Shown here piece after piece: positions 1 through 9,400 of a stretch of 64,000 bases of DNA. The stretch lies in assembly GCA_013289875.1 (NCBI GenBank), contig JABCZC010000014.1:16544-80543 (forward strand), in the 5' to 3' direction. The notes below the pieces were generated by a model. It searched no databases, was not told the origin of the DNA, and saw only the letters and a list, made by a program, of their open reading frames with translations. The position numbers and the translations under genes are program-made. The DNA is from Acidobacteriota bacterium. GTDB lineage: Bacteria; Acidobacteriota; Terriglobia; Terriglobales; Acidobacteriaceae. How positions within the stretch are numbered: the first letter of the stretch is position 1; each line of letters begins with the position of its first letter.

Positions 1-1817
1 AGATCGCGCCAGATATCCTGCTGTGCGGCGCGCTTCTTAACGCCGAACCCAAAAAGGCTGCCAAGCAGATAATAGTTAAGCTGGCCACCTGCTCCGCTGT
101 TGAAGTTGCTCAGTGATAGATATTGGTTATATTCCGGAAGCGCAGCCGGGCATTGCTTGGCCATCCGCTGCGCCTCGCCAAGCCACAGATGGGCTTCGGC
201 ATTGGCGGGCGTAAACTTCACGGCACGCTGGCCGGCGTCAATTGCCTGGTCGTAGCTGCCCTTGCGGACAAAGGCCTGAGATTCGAGGTACCAGGCCATG
301 CCGTTGTTGGGATCACGCTGAATAACGGCATTAGTCTGGCGGATGGCTTCATCGTATCCACCAGTGTCGAGGAGTGCGGCAGCGTAGCTGAGGCGAGCCT
401 CGGAGTAATCATTATCGATGTCGATGGCGTTTTTAAGGTATGTCTCCGCCTGTTCAGGATCGTAGAGCGCTTGATAGGTACGGCCCAGATAGAGGGCCGC
501 TTTGCTGTACTTAGAATCGATCTGCAGCGCCTTCTGGAATTCGACGGCGGCCTTCTTGTAGTTGTCGGCACCGCCGCGCGTGTAGAACTCCAGTCCTTTG
601 TCGAATGGCTCTTCAGCGGCGTGGTTCCTCTGCCTGGCAATTATAATGCGAACGTTGACGGTCGTTTCTTGCCCCGGATAAACCTGCTCTTCGCGCGGGC
701 CATCAGGCTCATATCCAAGATGGACGCCCTTAATGGTGTGCGGTCCTGGCGCGATGCCAGGAAAGCGCTGTGGCTTCGTCTTGTCGATGACTCCCAGGCT
801 CTTGCCGTCAAGCCAGACCTCGACTCCGTCCATGTTCGTCTGAAAGATGAGCGTGCCATCGCGCGGTGCGCCGGGGCAATTCGGTCCGGCGCACTTTGCC
901 GATCGAGGAGGGTTGTAGGCCAGAACCATGTTAGGGTCGAAGCTGCCACGATCTGAGGTCGGGTTCTGGAGCGTTTTGGTGGCCAGGCGAACGTTTGTGC
1001 GGACATAGTCGGCTAGTTCATCAGCAGTAACGATCCCATCTCCAGAGGAGTCAGCTTCGCCCTGCAATCCATGGATGACATAGTAGGTGAAGATGCCGTG
1101 GCCACCGCCCCACTGCGGACTCTCGAAGCTCTGCTCGCGGTCGCGACTGGCAGTGAGTGAAAAGGTTGAAGTGTTTAAGTCAAGAAGGCTGTGGTTCACC
1201 TGAGCGGTGTCGTCTTCGGGGGTAATCGCGCCACTGTGACAGGCGTCAGTGATGAGGACCTTCCATTTCCCGTGAATCTGCGTGCCAATGGCTTTGCCTA
1301 AGTCCTCCATTGGGTATGCGGTGCCGGAGAGGTGCGAAACATCAACGTCGTTGGGCGCCAGATAGGCTTTGCCGCCAGCGATGAAGCCGTGACCTGCAAA
1401 GTAAACGAGCACTCGGTCCTCTGGAGTGGTAACGGAAGGCAGCCATTGCTCCAGTTCGTGCCGTAGATTGGCGAGAGAGGCTTCTTCGTTGATGAGCTTG
1501 TGGACATTCTCAGCAGGAAAATTTCCGCCTTGGGCACTGATAAGCGTGGTGTAGATGTCCTCGGCGTCACGGTCGGCGAACTGGAGTTGGGCCTTCGCGG
1601 GAAGGTGCGCATAGCGAGCGATTCCAACCACCAGCGCGTAGCTATGCGGAATGACGGGTGGCGCACCCGTCCTGGTCGGTGCGGGATTGGTCGCAGCTGG
1701 GCTTTCTTTGACGGTGGTCAGATCGCGCTGTTGCTCAGTTTGAGGCTGCGGAGGGTTCTGCGCGCAGAGGGTTGAGACAAATCCAAAGCCGATGGCAAGA
1801 AGAGAGATCCCGCGCAT
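1..1817 (-). CDS. Exported caspase-like (peptidase C14) protein with PEGA and TPR domains, 3' end outside window
   Basis: This open frame begins at ATG 1817 and runs off the left edge after 605 codons without a stop. A signal peptide of about 20 residues ends near STLCAQ. The caspase fold follows: His143 lies in FAGHG and Cys193 in DACHSG, the expected catalytic dyad of clan CD peptidases. A DSSGDGIVTADEL stretch resembles an EF-hand-type loop. A PEGA module (DGVEVWLDGKSLG) and several TPR units (for example YKKAAVEFQKALQIDSKYS) follow. Start 1817 lies 6 bp after the stop of the upstream DUF4384 gene, so it is the last visible gene of a four-gene operon headed by a kinase. Family knowledge predicts Arg/Lys- or Asp-directed proteolysis, but the substrate cannot be read from sequence. 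Export makes an envelope role more likely than a cytosolic one. Confidence 0.88.
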   Translation of the reverse strand, partial: MRGISLLAIGFGFVSTLCAQNPPQPQTEQQRDLTTVKESPAATNPAPTRTGAPPVIPHSYALVVGIARYAHLPAKAQLQFADRDAEDIYTTLISAQGGNFPAENVHKLINEEASLANLRHELEQWLPSVTTPEDRVLVYFAGHGFIAGGKAYLAPNDVDVSHLSGTAYPMEDLGKAIGTQIHGKWKVLITDACHSGAITPEDDTAQVNHSLLDLNTSTFSLTASRDREQSFESPQWGGGHGIFTYYVIHGLQGEADSSGDGIVTADELADYVRTNVRLATKTLQNPTSDRGSFDPNMVLAYNPPRSAKCAGPNCPGAPRDGTLIFQTNMDGVEVWLDGKSLGVIDKTKPQRFPGIAPGPHTIKGVHLGYEPDGPREEQVYPGQETTVNVRIIIARQRNHAAEEPFDKGLEFYTRGGADNYKKAAVEFQKALQIDSKYSKAALYLGRTYQALYDPEQAETYLKNAIDIDNDYSEARLSYAAALLDTGGYDEAIRQTNAVIQRDPNNGMAWYLESQAFVRKGSYDQAIDAGQRAVKFTPANAEAHLWLGEAQRMAKQCPAALPEYNQYLSLSNFNSGAGGQLNYYLLGSLFGFGVKKRAAQQDIWRD

Positions 1818-1823
1818 ATGAGC

Positions 1824-2573
1824 CTACCTGTGTGCCAGCCGAAACTGATAGATCAGGGGACCATCCGCGCCGTTGGCTGGCGCGACAACGGTGCTGTCAT
1901 GCTTGTTAATGACCGTTATATCGCGCGGACTCATAGCGGGAATGACGGGTAACTGCGAGGGAACAGCGTCATCCTTGCCAACCGCGCGTGGACCGGCCAG
2001 TATGTCAATGCATTCGCCGCGTGCGCGGAAGACTGCGTCGTCGCATCGTGGAAGCAACTCGGCGGGCGCGGTGGGTGGCGGGGGAGCGGCGGGCAGCGGC
2101 TGGACACCATCCTGTGGCGGATTGGACGGGGCGGATCTTTCAAGCCGCACCGGGCTAATCACAAAGTAGATGGTCTCATACCCAGGCGGATTGTCGACCC
2201 GAAACCACGTGCCACGGGTTGCGGGAATGAGATATTCCTGGTCGCGCTCAATGCGGTTGGCATCCGGACCATCTTTGGCCGGAAAGAGCAACAGGTATTT
2301 GCCCGAAGTGCTCTGATCCATGACATAGAGATATCCATCGAAGGATGACTTAAAGCGGAAACGCACCAGGTCTCCGGAATGGAAGACGCGTTGCGGGCTG
2401 GTAACCTGCACGCCTCCCTTGACCTGGCGCTCGACAGTGATCTGCGTGTGTAGACTCTGCGCGAAGAGAACGCTGAAGAATGACGAGCTTGACAAAATGC
2501 AAAGAGTTAACAGGATGACACAGATGAAGTGTCTACTTGTGCGTGAAACTGCATTCTGGCGGCCGTCATTCAT
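1824..2573 (-). CDS. Exported DUF4384 domain protein (second copy)
   Basis: About 249 residues from ATG 2573. A longer frame reaches 2714, but I chose 2573 because it overlaps the upstream stop by 8 bp and places a hydrophobic export signal near the N terminus (HFICVILLTLCILSSSSFF). The central part matches DUF4384: SGDLVRFRFKSSFDGYLYVM, then a FPA segment. A proline-rich stretch (PAAPPPPTAPAELLP) links to a short C-terminal region. DUF4384 proteins often accompany bacterial caspases and kinases; their biochemical role is not established. The 8-bp overlap with the preceding DUF4384 gene and the 6-bp gap to the caspase gene suggest translational coupling. Confidence 0.8.
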   Translation of the reverse strand: MNDGRQNAVSRTSRHFICVILLTLCILSSSSFFSVLFAQSLHTQITVERQVKGGVQVTSPQRVFHSGDLVRFRFKSSFDGYLYVMDQSTSGKYLLLFPAKDGPDANRIERDQEYLIPATRGTWFRVDNPPGYETIYFVISPVRLERSAPSNPPQDGVQPLPAAPPPPTAPAELLPRCDDAVFRARGECIDILAGPRAVGKDDAVPSQLPVIPAMSPRDITVINKHDSTVVAPANGADGPLIYQFRLAHR

Positions 2574-3462
2574 GATCGAGCACGAGCTTTGCGACGACAC
2601 GCGATCCGTTGGATTCTGCGGAGAGCGAGTTGACGACGTAAACGGCCTTTTCGCTGTGCTGGTTGCTGTTGTTGGCGGAGCTGTTGACCTGCTCCTGCAC
2701 GGCAACCAGATCACGGCTGGCGAGCTGCTCTACTAATTGGTCAGTGATACGGTTAGCGGCCTCCGACGTTTCAAGAGAGGAGGTTGGGACAGCGGTTGGC
2801 TCGGGCTTCTTCTCCTGCAGGCCAAAGATCGCGCCGTCAAGATCGTTTATCGGGTTCACGCTCAGAAGGATAAACAGACGCTCTTTGCCAGACTGCTTGT
2901 TCAGCTCGAATGCTCCGTCATTGGGTATCTCATAAACCTGGCCGGCATCAATGTAGTTCGAGTCTTTGGTGGCGTCCTGGCTGGGAAAGATGGGCGACCA
3001 ATTGCCGCTCGAGCCTTGCTGAATGATGTAGAGATATCCAGAGCGGTTAGCCATCACACTAAGCTTTACGTGATCGCCGCTGTGAAAGACTGTGGACGGC
3101 AGGACTTCAACGTATCGCCCGCTGGGATCTCTTTGAAGCAAAGTGTAGCGGAGTCCGAGACGAACGTCGGTGAGGCTAACCAGGTGCGGCTGCGCACCGT
3201 AGCCGTTGGCAACGACCTTTTTGGGATCGATCTGACGCTTCGCTGATGGCGCAGGACGGGTGGATGTTTCCTCCTTTTTGGGTTTCGAGTCCGGCGGCTT
3301 GGCTGGCTTGGACGTAGTAGTCCCGGGATTGGGCGACACACTCACCAGATCGCTTGCCGACCAGAAGACATCGCGGGCGCCGATATCGGGCGGCAACGTC
3401 TGCTGCTGGCCCAACCCTCCGTTGCAGACAAAAAGAATGCCGACCAAGACTGAAATTCGCAT
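2566..3462 (-). CDS. Exported DUF4384 domain protein (first copy)
   Basis: 298 residues starting with a signal peptide (VLVGILFVCNGGLGQ). A low-complexity Lys/Pro/Ser linker (about residues 45-80) precedes a DUF4384 domain recognisable by HSGDHVKLSVMANRSGYLYI and the following IFPS segment. It is a paralogue of the next gene: both share the SGD/GYLY core, but the flanks differ, so the duplication is old. The start lies 6 bp downstream of the kinase stop, and the 3' end overlaps the second DUF4384 gene by 8 bp. Predicted location is periplasmic, facing the FGE domain of the kinase. No catalytic motif is seen. Confidence 0.82.
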   Translation of the reverse strand: MRISVLVGILFVCNGGLGQQQTLPPDIGARDVFWSASDLVSVSPNPGTTTSKPAKPPDSKPKKEETSTRPAPSAKRQIDPKKVVANGYGAQPHLVSLTDVRLGLRYTLLQRDPSGRYVEVLPSTVFHSGDHVKLSVMANRSGYLYIIQQGSSGNWSPIFPSQDATKDSNYIDAGQVYEIPNDGAFELNKQSGKERLFILLSVNPINDLDGAIFGLQEKKPEPTAVPTSSLETSEAANRITDQLVEQLASRDLVAVQEQVNSSANNSNQHSEKAVYVVNSLSAESNGSRVVAKLVLDHE

Positions 3463-3468
3463 AGCACG

Positions 3469-5382
3469 TCACCTTGAGAATAGCGCTTTCAGGCGGGAGA
3501 AAAGCCTGGGGGTGGGAAGGTCGCGCACACAACGAAATCCGATGACCGGCGACTGTTGGTCGGAAGGAAAGCCTCTCCGCATGAAACATAGAAAGAATAC
3601 ATCACCGTGCGGAGAAAAGCTGCCCCCCTTGATCGTGTGCCAGATTCTCGAGAATCTGACCGTCCCCAGTACGGTACGCATATCCGTAAATTCTGTTTCT
3701 CCAGCTGGAAAGGTGGACGCCGTCCATTCAAAGACATTACCGGCCATGTTAAGCGCTCCGTTAGGGCTTTTGCGATCGGGAAATGAATTCACTGGCTTCA
3801 AGCTAGCAGGAACGCCGCTGGTCCAAGGCTCCTGACCCCACGGATAGCGCCGTCCATCGACGCCGCGCGCGGCCTTTTCCCACTCCTCTTCTGTGGGCAG
3901 GCGTTTTCCCGCCCACGCGGCAAAGGCCCGCGCGTCTTCATAGGTCACGCCAGCCACGGGGTTGTCGGGAGCGGTGGTAAAATCGGCCGACTTTGGCGCA
4001 GTGTGTCCAGTCGCGTCTACGAATTGCTTGTACTCTTTGTTGGAGACTTCCATCTCGTCCACGTAGAAACCCCTTAGCGACAAGGTCTGACGGGGCCGGG
4101 GCGAATCCGGAGAGTTTTCTCCGTAGATGAAATCCCCAGCCGGAACCAGCAGCATTCGTCCGTACGCATCGTTCAGCTCAGGCGCGGGCAGCGCCGGCAC
4201 CAAAGACAGAAACAGAACTGCGACCACAACAATCGCCGCGAAGACCCCACTTGCTATCCAGAGGAATCTCCGCTTGTCGCGCGCTTTCGGAATTGGAAGT
4301 GGAGGAGCTGGAGGAGCCGTCGGAGCTGGAGGAGGTATCGTGGCGAACTGCGGCCGCGGCATGTCAAGGAATATCGGCGCAGCGGACACAGACCGGGTTG
4401 CCTTCGGTATAGGATGTGTCGTCACGGATGGGGGTGGGCAGATCACGGCAGTTGCAGAAATCGTGCTGACAGGCTCCACCAGTACCGCTTCCAAAGCTGC
4501 ATTAACTTTGGGGCGAAGCTTCCCTGGACCTGAAGTCGCACCGAACTTCTGTAGTTCGTCGAGCAATTCCTGGGGGCCCTGATAGCGGTCTTCACGCCGC
4601 TTTTGCAGCAACTTCTGCACAAACACCTCGCAGGCTTCGGGCAGAGACGGATCAGCTGCCCGAAGGAGGGGGACAGGCGCGGCGAGGTGCGCCATTTGGA
4701 TCGCTACTATGGAATCAGCGTCAAAAGGGCGGCGGCCGGCGAGCAGCTCGAAGAGAACAATCCCCAGAGAATAAAGATCGCTACGCAGATCGCAGGGTTC
4801 GCCGCGGATCTGTTCGGGACTCATATAGTACGGCGTTCCTAGGCTTTCTCCGGGACGGGTGAGGCCGGTTGCGACATCGGCAATCTTGGAGATGCCGAAG
4901 TCGAGGATTACGATGTGCCCGGTCTTGTCGAGTAGGATATTGGCGGGCTTCAGGTCGCGGTGCACGATGTGTTTGGATTCAGACCAGACCAGGCCTGTGG
5001 CGGTCTGGGCGACCACGTTGAGGGCATCCGCTGGCGCAAGCTTCCCGTGCTCGGAAAGATAGCTCGACAGGTTTTCACCGGAAATGAATTGCATGATGAG
5101 GTAATGCAGACCGTTTCCGGACCCGATGTCAAAGATAGGAACAATGTTCGGATGGCCTGAGAGAGACGCGGCGGTGCGCGCCTCCTGCTCAAAACGAGCG
5201 ACAACCTGCGGATCCTGGGCGAGATATTCGGCCAGGACTTTGACCGCAAAGGCCCCCCCGTGTCCACTGTGTCTCGCGAGGAAAACCTGGGCCATGCCGC
5301 CACCGCCTATGTGGCACAGCACTTCATATTTGCTGCCCAATATAGTCTGTAGCTCAACTATTTGTTGCTTCTCATTTTGCAC
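3469..5382 (-). CDS. Transmembrane Ser/Thr protein kinase fused to a formylglycine-generating-enzyme (FGE-sulfatase) domain
   Basis: 637 residues. Residues 19-280 form a complete Hanks-type kinase: glycine loop GGGGMAQV, Lys48 in FAVKVL, HRDLKPAN with Asp143, DFG at 161-163, and activation-segment end MSPEQ. A Pro-rich linker (345-367) leads to one membrane segment (about 373-396, RRFLWIASGVFAAIVVV). Residues 408-625 form an FGE/SUMF1-type domain (LLVPAGDFIYG, EMEVSNKEY, LPTEEEWEKAARG, GNVFEWTAS). The kinase should be cytosolic and the FGE module extracytoplasmic. Such FGE modules may act as binding rather than oxidase domains; the activity here is unknown. It is the first gene of the operon that continues into two DUF4384 proteins and the caspase. 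The start is GTG with no clear Shine-Dalgarno sequence. Confidence 0.92.
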   Translation of the reverse strand: MQNEKQQIVELQTILGSKYEVLCHIGGGGMAQVFLARHSGHGGAFAVKVLAEYLAQDPQVVARFEQEARTAASLSGHPNIVPIFDIGSGNGLHYLIMQFISGENLSSYLSEHGKLAPADALNVVAQTATGLVWSESKHIVHRDLKPANILLDKTGHIVILDFGISKIADVATGLTRPGESLGTPYYMSPEQIRGEPCDLRSDLYSLGIVLFELLAGRRPFDADSIVAIQMAHLAAPVPLLRAADPSLPEACEVFVQKLLQKRREDRYQGPQELLDELQKFGATSGPGKLRPKVNAALEAVLVEPVSTISATAVICPPPSVTTHPIPKATRSVSAAPIFLDMPRPQFATIPPPAPTAPPAPPLPIPKARDKRRFLWIASGVFAAIVVVAVLFLSLVPALPAPELNDAYGRMLLVPAGDFIYGENSPDSPRPRQTLSLRGFYVDEMEVSNKEYKQFVDATGHTAPKSADFTTAPDNPVAGVTYEDARAFAAWAGKRLPTEEEWEKAARGVDGRRYPWGQEPWTSGVPASLKPVNSFPDRKSPNGALNMAGNVFEWTASTFPAGETEFTDMRTVLGTVRFSRIWHTIKGGSFSPHGDVFFLCFMRRGFPSDQQSPVIGFRCVRDLPTPRLFSRLKALFSR

Positions 5383-5391
5383 CGGGTGGCC

Positions 5392-5397
5392 ATTATA
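5392..5397 (-). promoter_or_regulatory. Candidate -10 element (TATAAT) close to the kinase start
   Basis: A perfect TATAAT on the minus strand ends 9 bp before the GTG at 5382. If used, transcription would start only a few nucleotides before the start codon, giving a nearly leaderless mRNA. This agrees with the absence of a ribosome binding site. No good -35 hexamer is present at 16-18 bp, so the call is tentative. Confidence 0.35.
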
Positions 5398-5578
5398 CGT
5401 TAGTGCCTCGCGTCTTAATCGCGTTGGCTTGCTTCGCTACCAGGCAGTGCAATCCCTGCGCGCCACTCATCACCCCGTGATGATACTGGTGTCGGACCAG
5501 AGCTCGATCAAGCCTTCTCGTACCGAGATGACCGATCTCTTTCGTTCTCAATGACCGCATCCACGGATGTGAGCGCCG

Positions 5579-5692
5579 CTGGCTGTACTTGGGATCGAGT
5601 TGCAAAGCCTGCTGAAACTCGTCGGCTGCCTTGCGGTAATTCTGTTCGGAGTCCTTCTTGTAGGCGACTCCCTTAACAAAAACATTTCCAAA
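5579..5692 (-). pseudogene. Relic of a TPR-coding segment
   Basis: The minus strand encodes a single TPR-like piece with NYRKAADEFQQALQLDPKYS. It closely resembles the first TPR of the caspase gene (NYKKAAVEFQKALQIDSKYS). The reading frame around it continues (5393-5806), but the remainder shows no TPR or other protein signature, and its 5' part overlaps the Ig-like gene in another frame. The piece starts directly after the stop of that Ig-like gene. I read it as the remnant of a duplicated caspase/TPR gene, not a functional gene. Confidence 0.5.
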
Positions 5693-5705
5693 TTTTTCCC
5701 TCCCA

Positions 5706-6482
5706 CTACTTGGGAACGCCGACGTGAACGGCTCGGAAGAGCTGCGGAGCACCGACAGTACCGGGGCCGGTGGTGATAATGGTCGGGGCGCTGGTACCAG
5801 TGACAATCGCTCCGGCGACGACGCCGCCTACCACCGCCCCGGCTGCCACAAGAGAGACCAAAATGATGTGAGTCGACAAGAAGCCGGCGATGCCCGCGCT
5901 GCTCGCGCCAGCGGCACCGGCAACGATGACGTTAGTCTGTGAGATTGTCGTATGGTTGGTCAGATTACCTTTACTGGCGGTGACATTGATATGAAATTGG
6001 CCGGTATGGGTATTGGGACGGTAACCTCTGGCAACGATCTGTCCGTTGGCATCGGTCTGACCGGAAAAGGTCTTTGCACCGCCAAGAAAGCTGGCTCCGG
6101 CATTACCGCCCTGGCTATCGATACTGAAGAGAACGACCGCGCCGGCGACCGGTTTGTGGTTTTCGTCTTCGACCTGGATGATTGGCTCGCGGGCCGTACG
6201 CTGTTTGATGTTGTTGGAAACGTCTTCGCCTTCGAGAATGACGATCTTCAAGGCGGGGGCCGGCGGCCCGGTGGAAGCCACGGCCTGTGCAGGTCCCTCC
6301 GCGAGCTTCGACGGAGCCACGTTCATTGAGGCAATGGTTTCCCGGAGCGCCGACTTGGGAGCAGGTGCCGCTGGAAGTTCGTCTTCGGCTAACACGAAGG
6401 TTGGCAATAACAACACCGATATCAAAGCGAGCGCCTGGATTCGCAAGCAGCGGGTCCTATGGAACTTGAAGGTAGCCGTCAT
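5706..6482 (-). CDS. Exported Ig-like protein with C-terminal membrane segment
   Basis: About 258 residues from ATG 6482. This start forms an ATGA overlap with the stop of the giant upstream gene. A longer in-frame extension to 6629 lies inside that gene and is not needed. A signal peptide (IQALALISVLLLPTFVLA) precedes a linker rich in Ala and Pro. Next comes a domain typical of invasin/Big_1-like Ig folds (IIQVEDENHKPVAGAVVLF, then SGQTDANGQIVARGY). The C-terminal region contains a Gly/Ala/Val-rich hydrophobic helix (ILVSLVAAGAVVGGVVAGAI). Translational coupling suggests it is made in step with the surface beta-propeller protein, perhaps as its membrane partner; this is inference. Confidence 0.78.
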   Translation of the reverse strand: MTATFKFHRTRCLRIQALALISVLLLPTFVLAEDELPAAPAPKSALRETIASMNVAPSKLAEGPAQAVASTGPPAPALKIVILEGEDVSNNIKQRTAREPIIQVEDENHKPVAGAVVLFSIDSQGGNAGASFLGGAKTFSGQTDANGQIVARGYRPNTHTGQFHINVTASKGNLTNHTTISQTNVIVAGAAGASSAGIAGFLSTHIILVSLVAAGAVVGGVVAGAIVTGTSAPTIITTGPGTVGAPQLFRAVHVGVPK

Positions 6483-9400
6483 TGTGAACTTACCCCGGAA
6501 GAGGTCCCGACCGCGTTCGTCAGAGTCACGCTGACGCTGGCTATCGACGAAGGGGACCCCGAGAGTGTGAATTGTTGGCTGTACGTGAAGGCGCTCCCGT
6601 ACTGCGCGGAACCGGCGGTAGTGTACCAAGCTGAGAAGAGCGTAGCTGCAGGTACTATAACGGTCTTCTGAGCAAGCGTCGCACCGTTCGCGGCCGTGAA
6701 GCTGAAGGTGGCCGACTGGATCTCGCGAGTGGTGGAGTATCCGGTCGTAAGAACAATAAGAGTATTGCCGGAGGTACTGATCGATACGGCAGATATCGTA
6801 GGGGCGGCTTTTGGCACGACAATCGTGATGGGCACGACGTTGGCTGGGGTAATGTTGACCCCGGCAGCAGTCAGCCGCAGCGTGACGGTGATGGTCCCGG
6901 AGATCGTGCCAACTTGCACCATCACCGCTGGAGTGGTGGTGGTGTTCGCCGGGAGCGTGAAGTTGAGCGTCGTGCCTCCGCTGGCGAATTGCACTTGAGG
7001 ATTGGCCGGGTTACCGGGATCTGGAGCGAAGGTGAGAGTCATGGTTCCTGCAAGATCCACAGGATATGGCTGATTCAGTTGGAAAGTTAGCGGCGGTTGC
7101 TCGCCGGGAGACGTGGTCGATGGTCCGCTGAAGGTTACATTAAGACCGGACGGCACAATGGTAAACACCGCCGGCCCTGAGCTTGAATCCGAAGCGGAAT
7201 CGGTCACTGTGACGGCCGCAGTTCCGGTTGAGGCAAGCAGGGCCGCCGGCACTACGGCGGTTAGCTGGGTCGCACTGACGAAGGTGGTGGTTAACGGAAT
7301 GGAGTTGAAATTCACCACTGAGGTTGAGGTGAAGTTCGCGCCCGTAGCCGTGATCGTGGTATTGCTCGCTCCAACTGTCGCTCCAACCGGTGAGATCGTA
7401 GTGAGCACAACCGCAGGCAGCGATGTAGTTTCTCCCATGCCGCTGATCTGGAACGACTGCGGCGAGAAGACGGCGTTATCGGTGACGGACACGGTGAGGT
7501 TCCGCGTGCCTGCGGCGGTCGGTTTGAAGCCGATCTGTAGCGTGCAGGACCCGCCATTCGGAGCCAGCGTCGCCGGACTCGTCAGACATGTGCCGCCGAT
7601 CAGCGAAAAGTCTGTCGCGTTGCCGCTGAGTGCAAAGCTCTCCCCAGAAGCGATTTCAACCGCCACATTGCCGATATTGCTGAGGGTGACCGTCAGAGGT
7701 GTGGCAGCCGTGCCCACGTTGGTTGTCGGGAAGACCAACGCGCCGGCGGGGAAGACCTCCCGGATCGCGTTGTTTCCGGTGTCGGAGAAGTACAGATTGT
7801 CTTTCAAATCGAATGCAAGCGCCGACGGGGCGTTGATCCCGGCGCTTCCGGCGTTATCTAGACCACCGACCACGGTAGTGATGATGCCGGTCGTGTCGAT
7901 CTTGCGAAGGCGATTGTTTCCGGAGTCCGCGATATAGAGATTTCCGGCCGAATCCAAATCCACGTCGTTCGGGAAGTTCACCTCGGCGGCCAGAGCTGGG
8001 CCGCCGTCTCCCCTGAAGCCGGGAGTGCCGTTGCCAGCGATGGTGGTGATCACTCCACTTGCATTCACCTCGCGGATACGGTCGTTGTTATAGTCGGCGA
8101 TGAAGAGTTTACCTGTATTGTCGACGACCACTCCTGACGGGCAGTTCAACTGCGCGGCCGTCGCCGGGCCGCCGTCGCCGCTGAAGCCGTCAGTGCCATT
8201 GCCCGCCACCGTAGTAATCGTTCCGCTGGTATCGATTTTTCGGACGGCAGCCGGCCCGCATTGCGGCACATAGAGATTGCCCGCCGTATCGAATCGCGCT
8301 CCTTGCACCTCAGAGAGCGTCGCGCTGGTTGCCGGGCCGCCGTCCCCCGCGAATCCGAACTTTCCATTTCCGGCAACGGTCGTGATGGTTCCGGTGGTAT
8401 CGACCTTGCGGATGCGGGCATTGAGCGTGTCCATGATATAGAGATTCCCCGCTGCGTCGAGGTCCACTCCGAACGGCGCGTTCAGCTCGGCCGCGGTTGC
8501 CGGGCCGCCATCGCCGCTGAAGCCTTGCGTGCCGTTGCCGGCGACGGTGGTGATGTTTCCCAAGGTGTCGACCTTACGAATGACATTGTTGCCTATGTCA
8601 GCGATGTACAGGTCGCCATGGGTGTCGAAGGCGATTCCGTCCGGGGTGTTCAGCTCCGCAGTCGTAGCCGGGCCGCCATCGCCGCCGTACCCTGCCGTCC
8701 CGTTCCCGGCAATGGTCTTCAGGTTGCCGGGGTTTACCTGCAGCACGCCGCCCGTTCCCGTGCCGCTCAGGTTTACCCCCAGCGAGGGGACTGGAGAGTT
8801 GTCCGAGATCAGAAGCCCGGCGGATTTAGCGCCGATCCCCGCCGGAGCGAAGGTAATGCTGATCTGGCAGTTCGCCCCGCCCGCCAGCGTCGCGGGACAG
8901 TTGTTGGTCTGAAGAAAATCCGAGGGATTGACTCCCAGGTCGAGGATGATTCCAGTAATCTCGTAAGCGGTCGTCGAGGTATTGGCGAGGGTCACGACCT
9001 GGGCCGGGCTTTGTGTCCCGACCGTCTGACTGCCGAAGGATAGTGACGTCGCGGGGGTGACCTGTAAAGGTGGCGCGGCCACGGTAACGACGGCCGCATT
9101 GGAAGCCCCGCCATCGGGATTGACAACCGTCAGCGTCAACGTTCCTGCGGTCGACAATTGAGCCGCCGTGAGGGTCGTGGTGAGCTCGGTGGCGGAGACA
9201 AATGTCGCGGCCTGATTAGTCCCATTGACACTTACGACGGCCCCGTTGAGGAAGTTCGTACCAGTGATGGTCACCACCGTGTCCCCGCTGCCGGCGTACA
9301 CCGCATTCGGATTAAGCGACGTAATCGTCGGCGCGCGTTGGGAAACGGTGTAACTCAAAGGCTGTGAAACGCTTGCCGCAAGATTCGTGTCCCCAGGATA

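Noticed and set aside
123..956. Long plus-strand open frame opposite the caspase gene.
   Set aside because: It is the antisense shadow of a gene with clear caspase, PEGA and TPR motifs; its own translation shows no family signature.
5400..5570. Minus strand contains GGTACGAGA and GCACTGCCTGGTAGC, vaguely like the 3' end of 23S rRNA.
   Set aside because: The sarcin-ricin loop sequence is not intact and the rest does not align by eye; an rRNA fragment cannot be supported.
7113..7937. Open frames on the plus strand opposite the giant SBBP/NHL gene.
   Set aside because: Val/Thr/Ala-rich antisense shadows of repetitive Gly/Thr codons; no start signals or homology.
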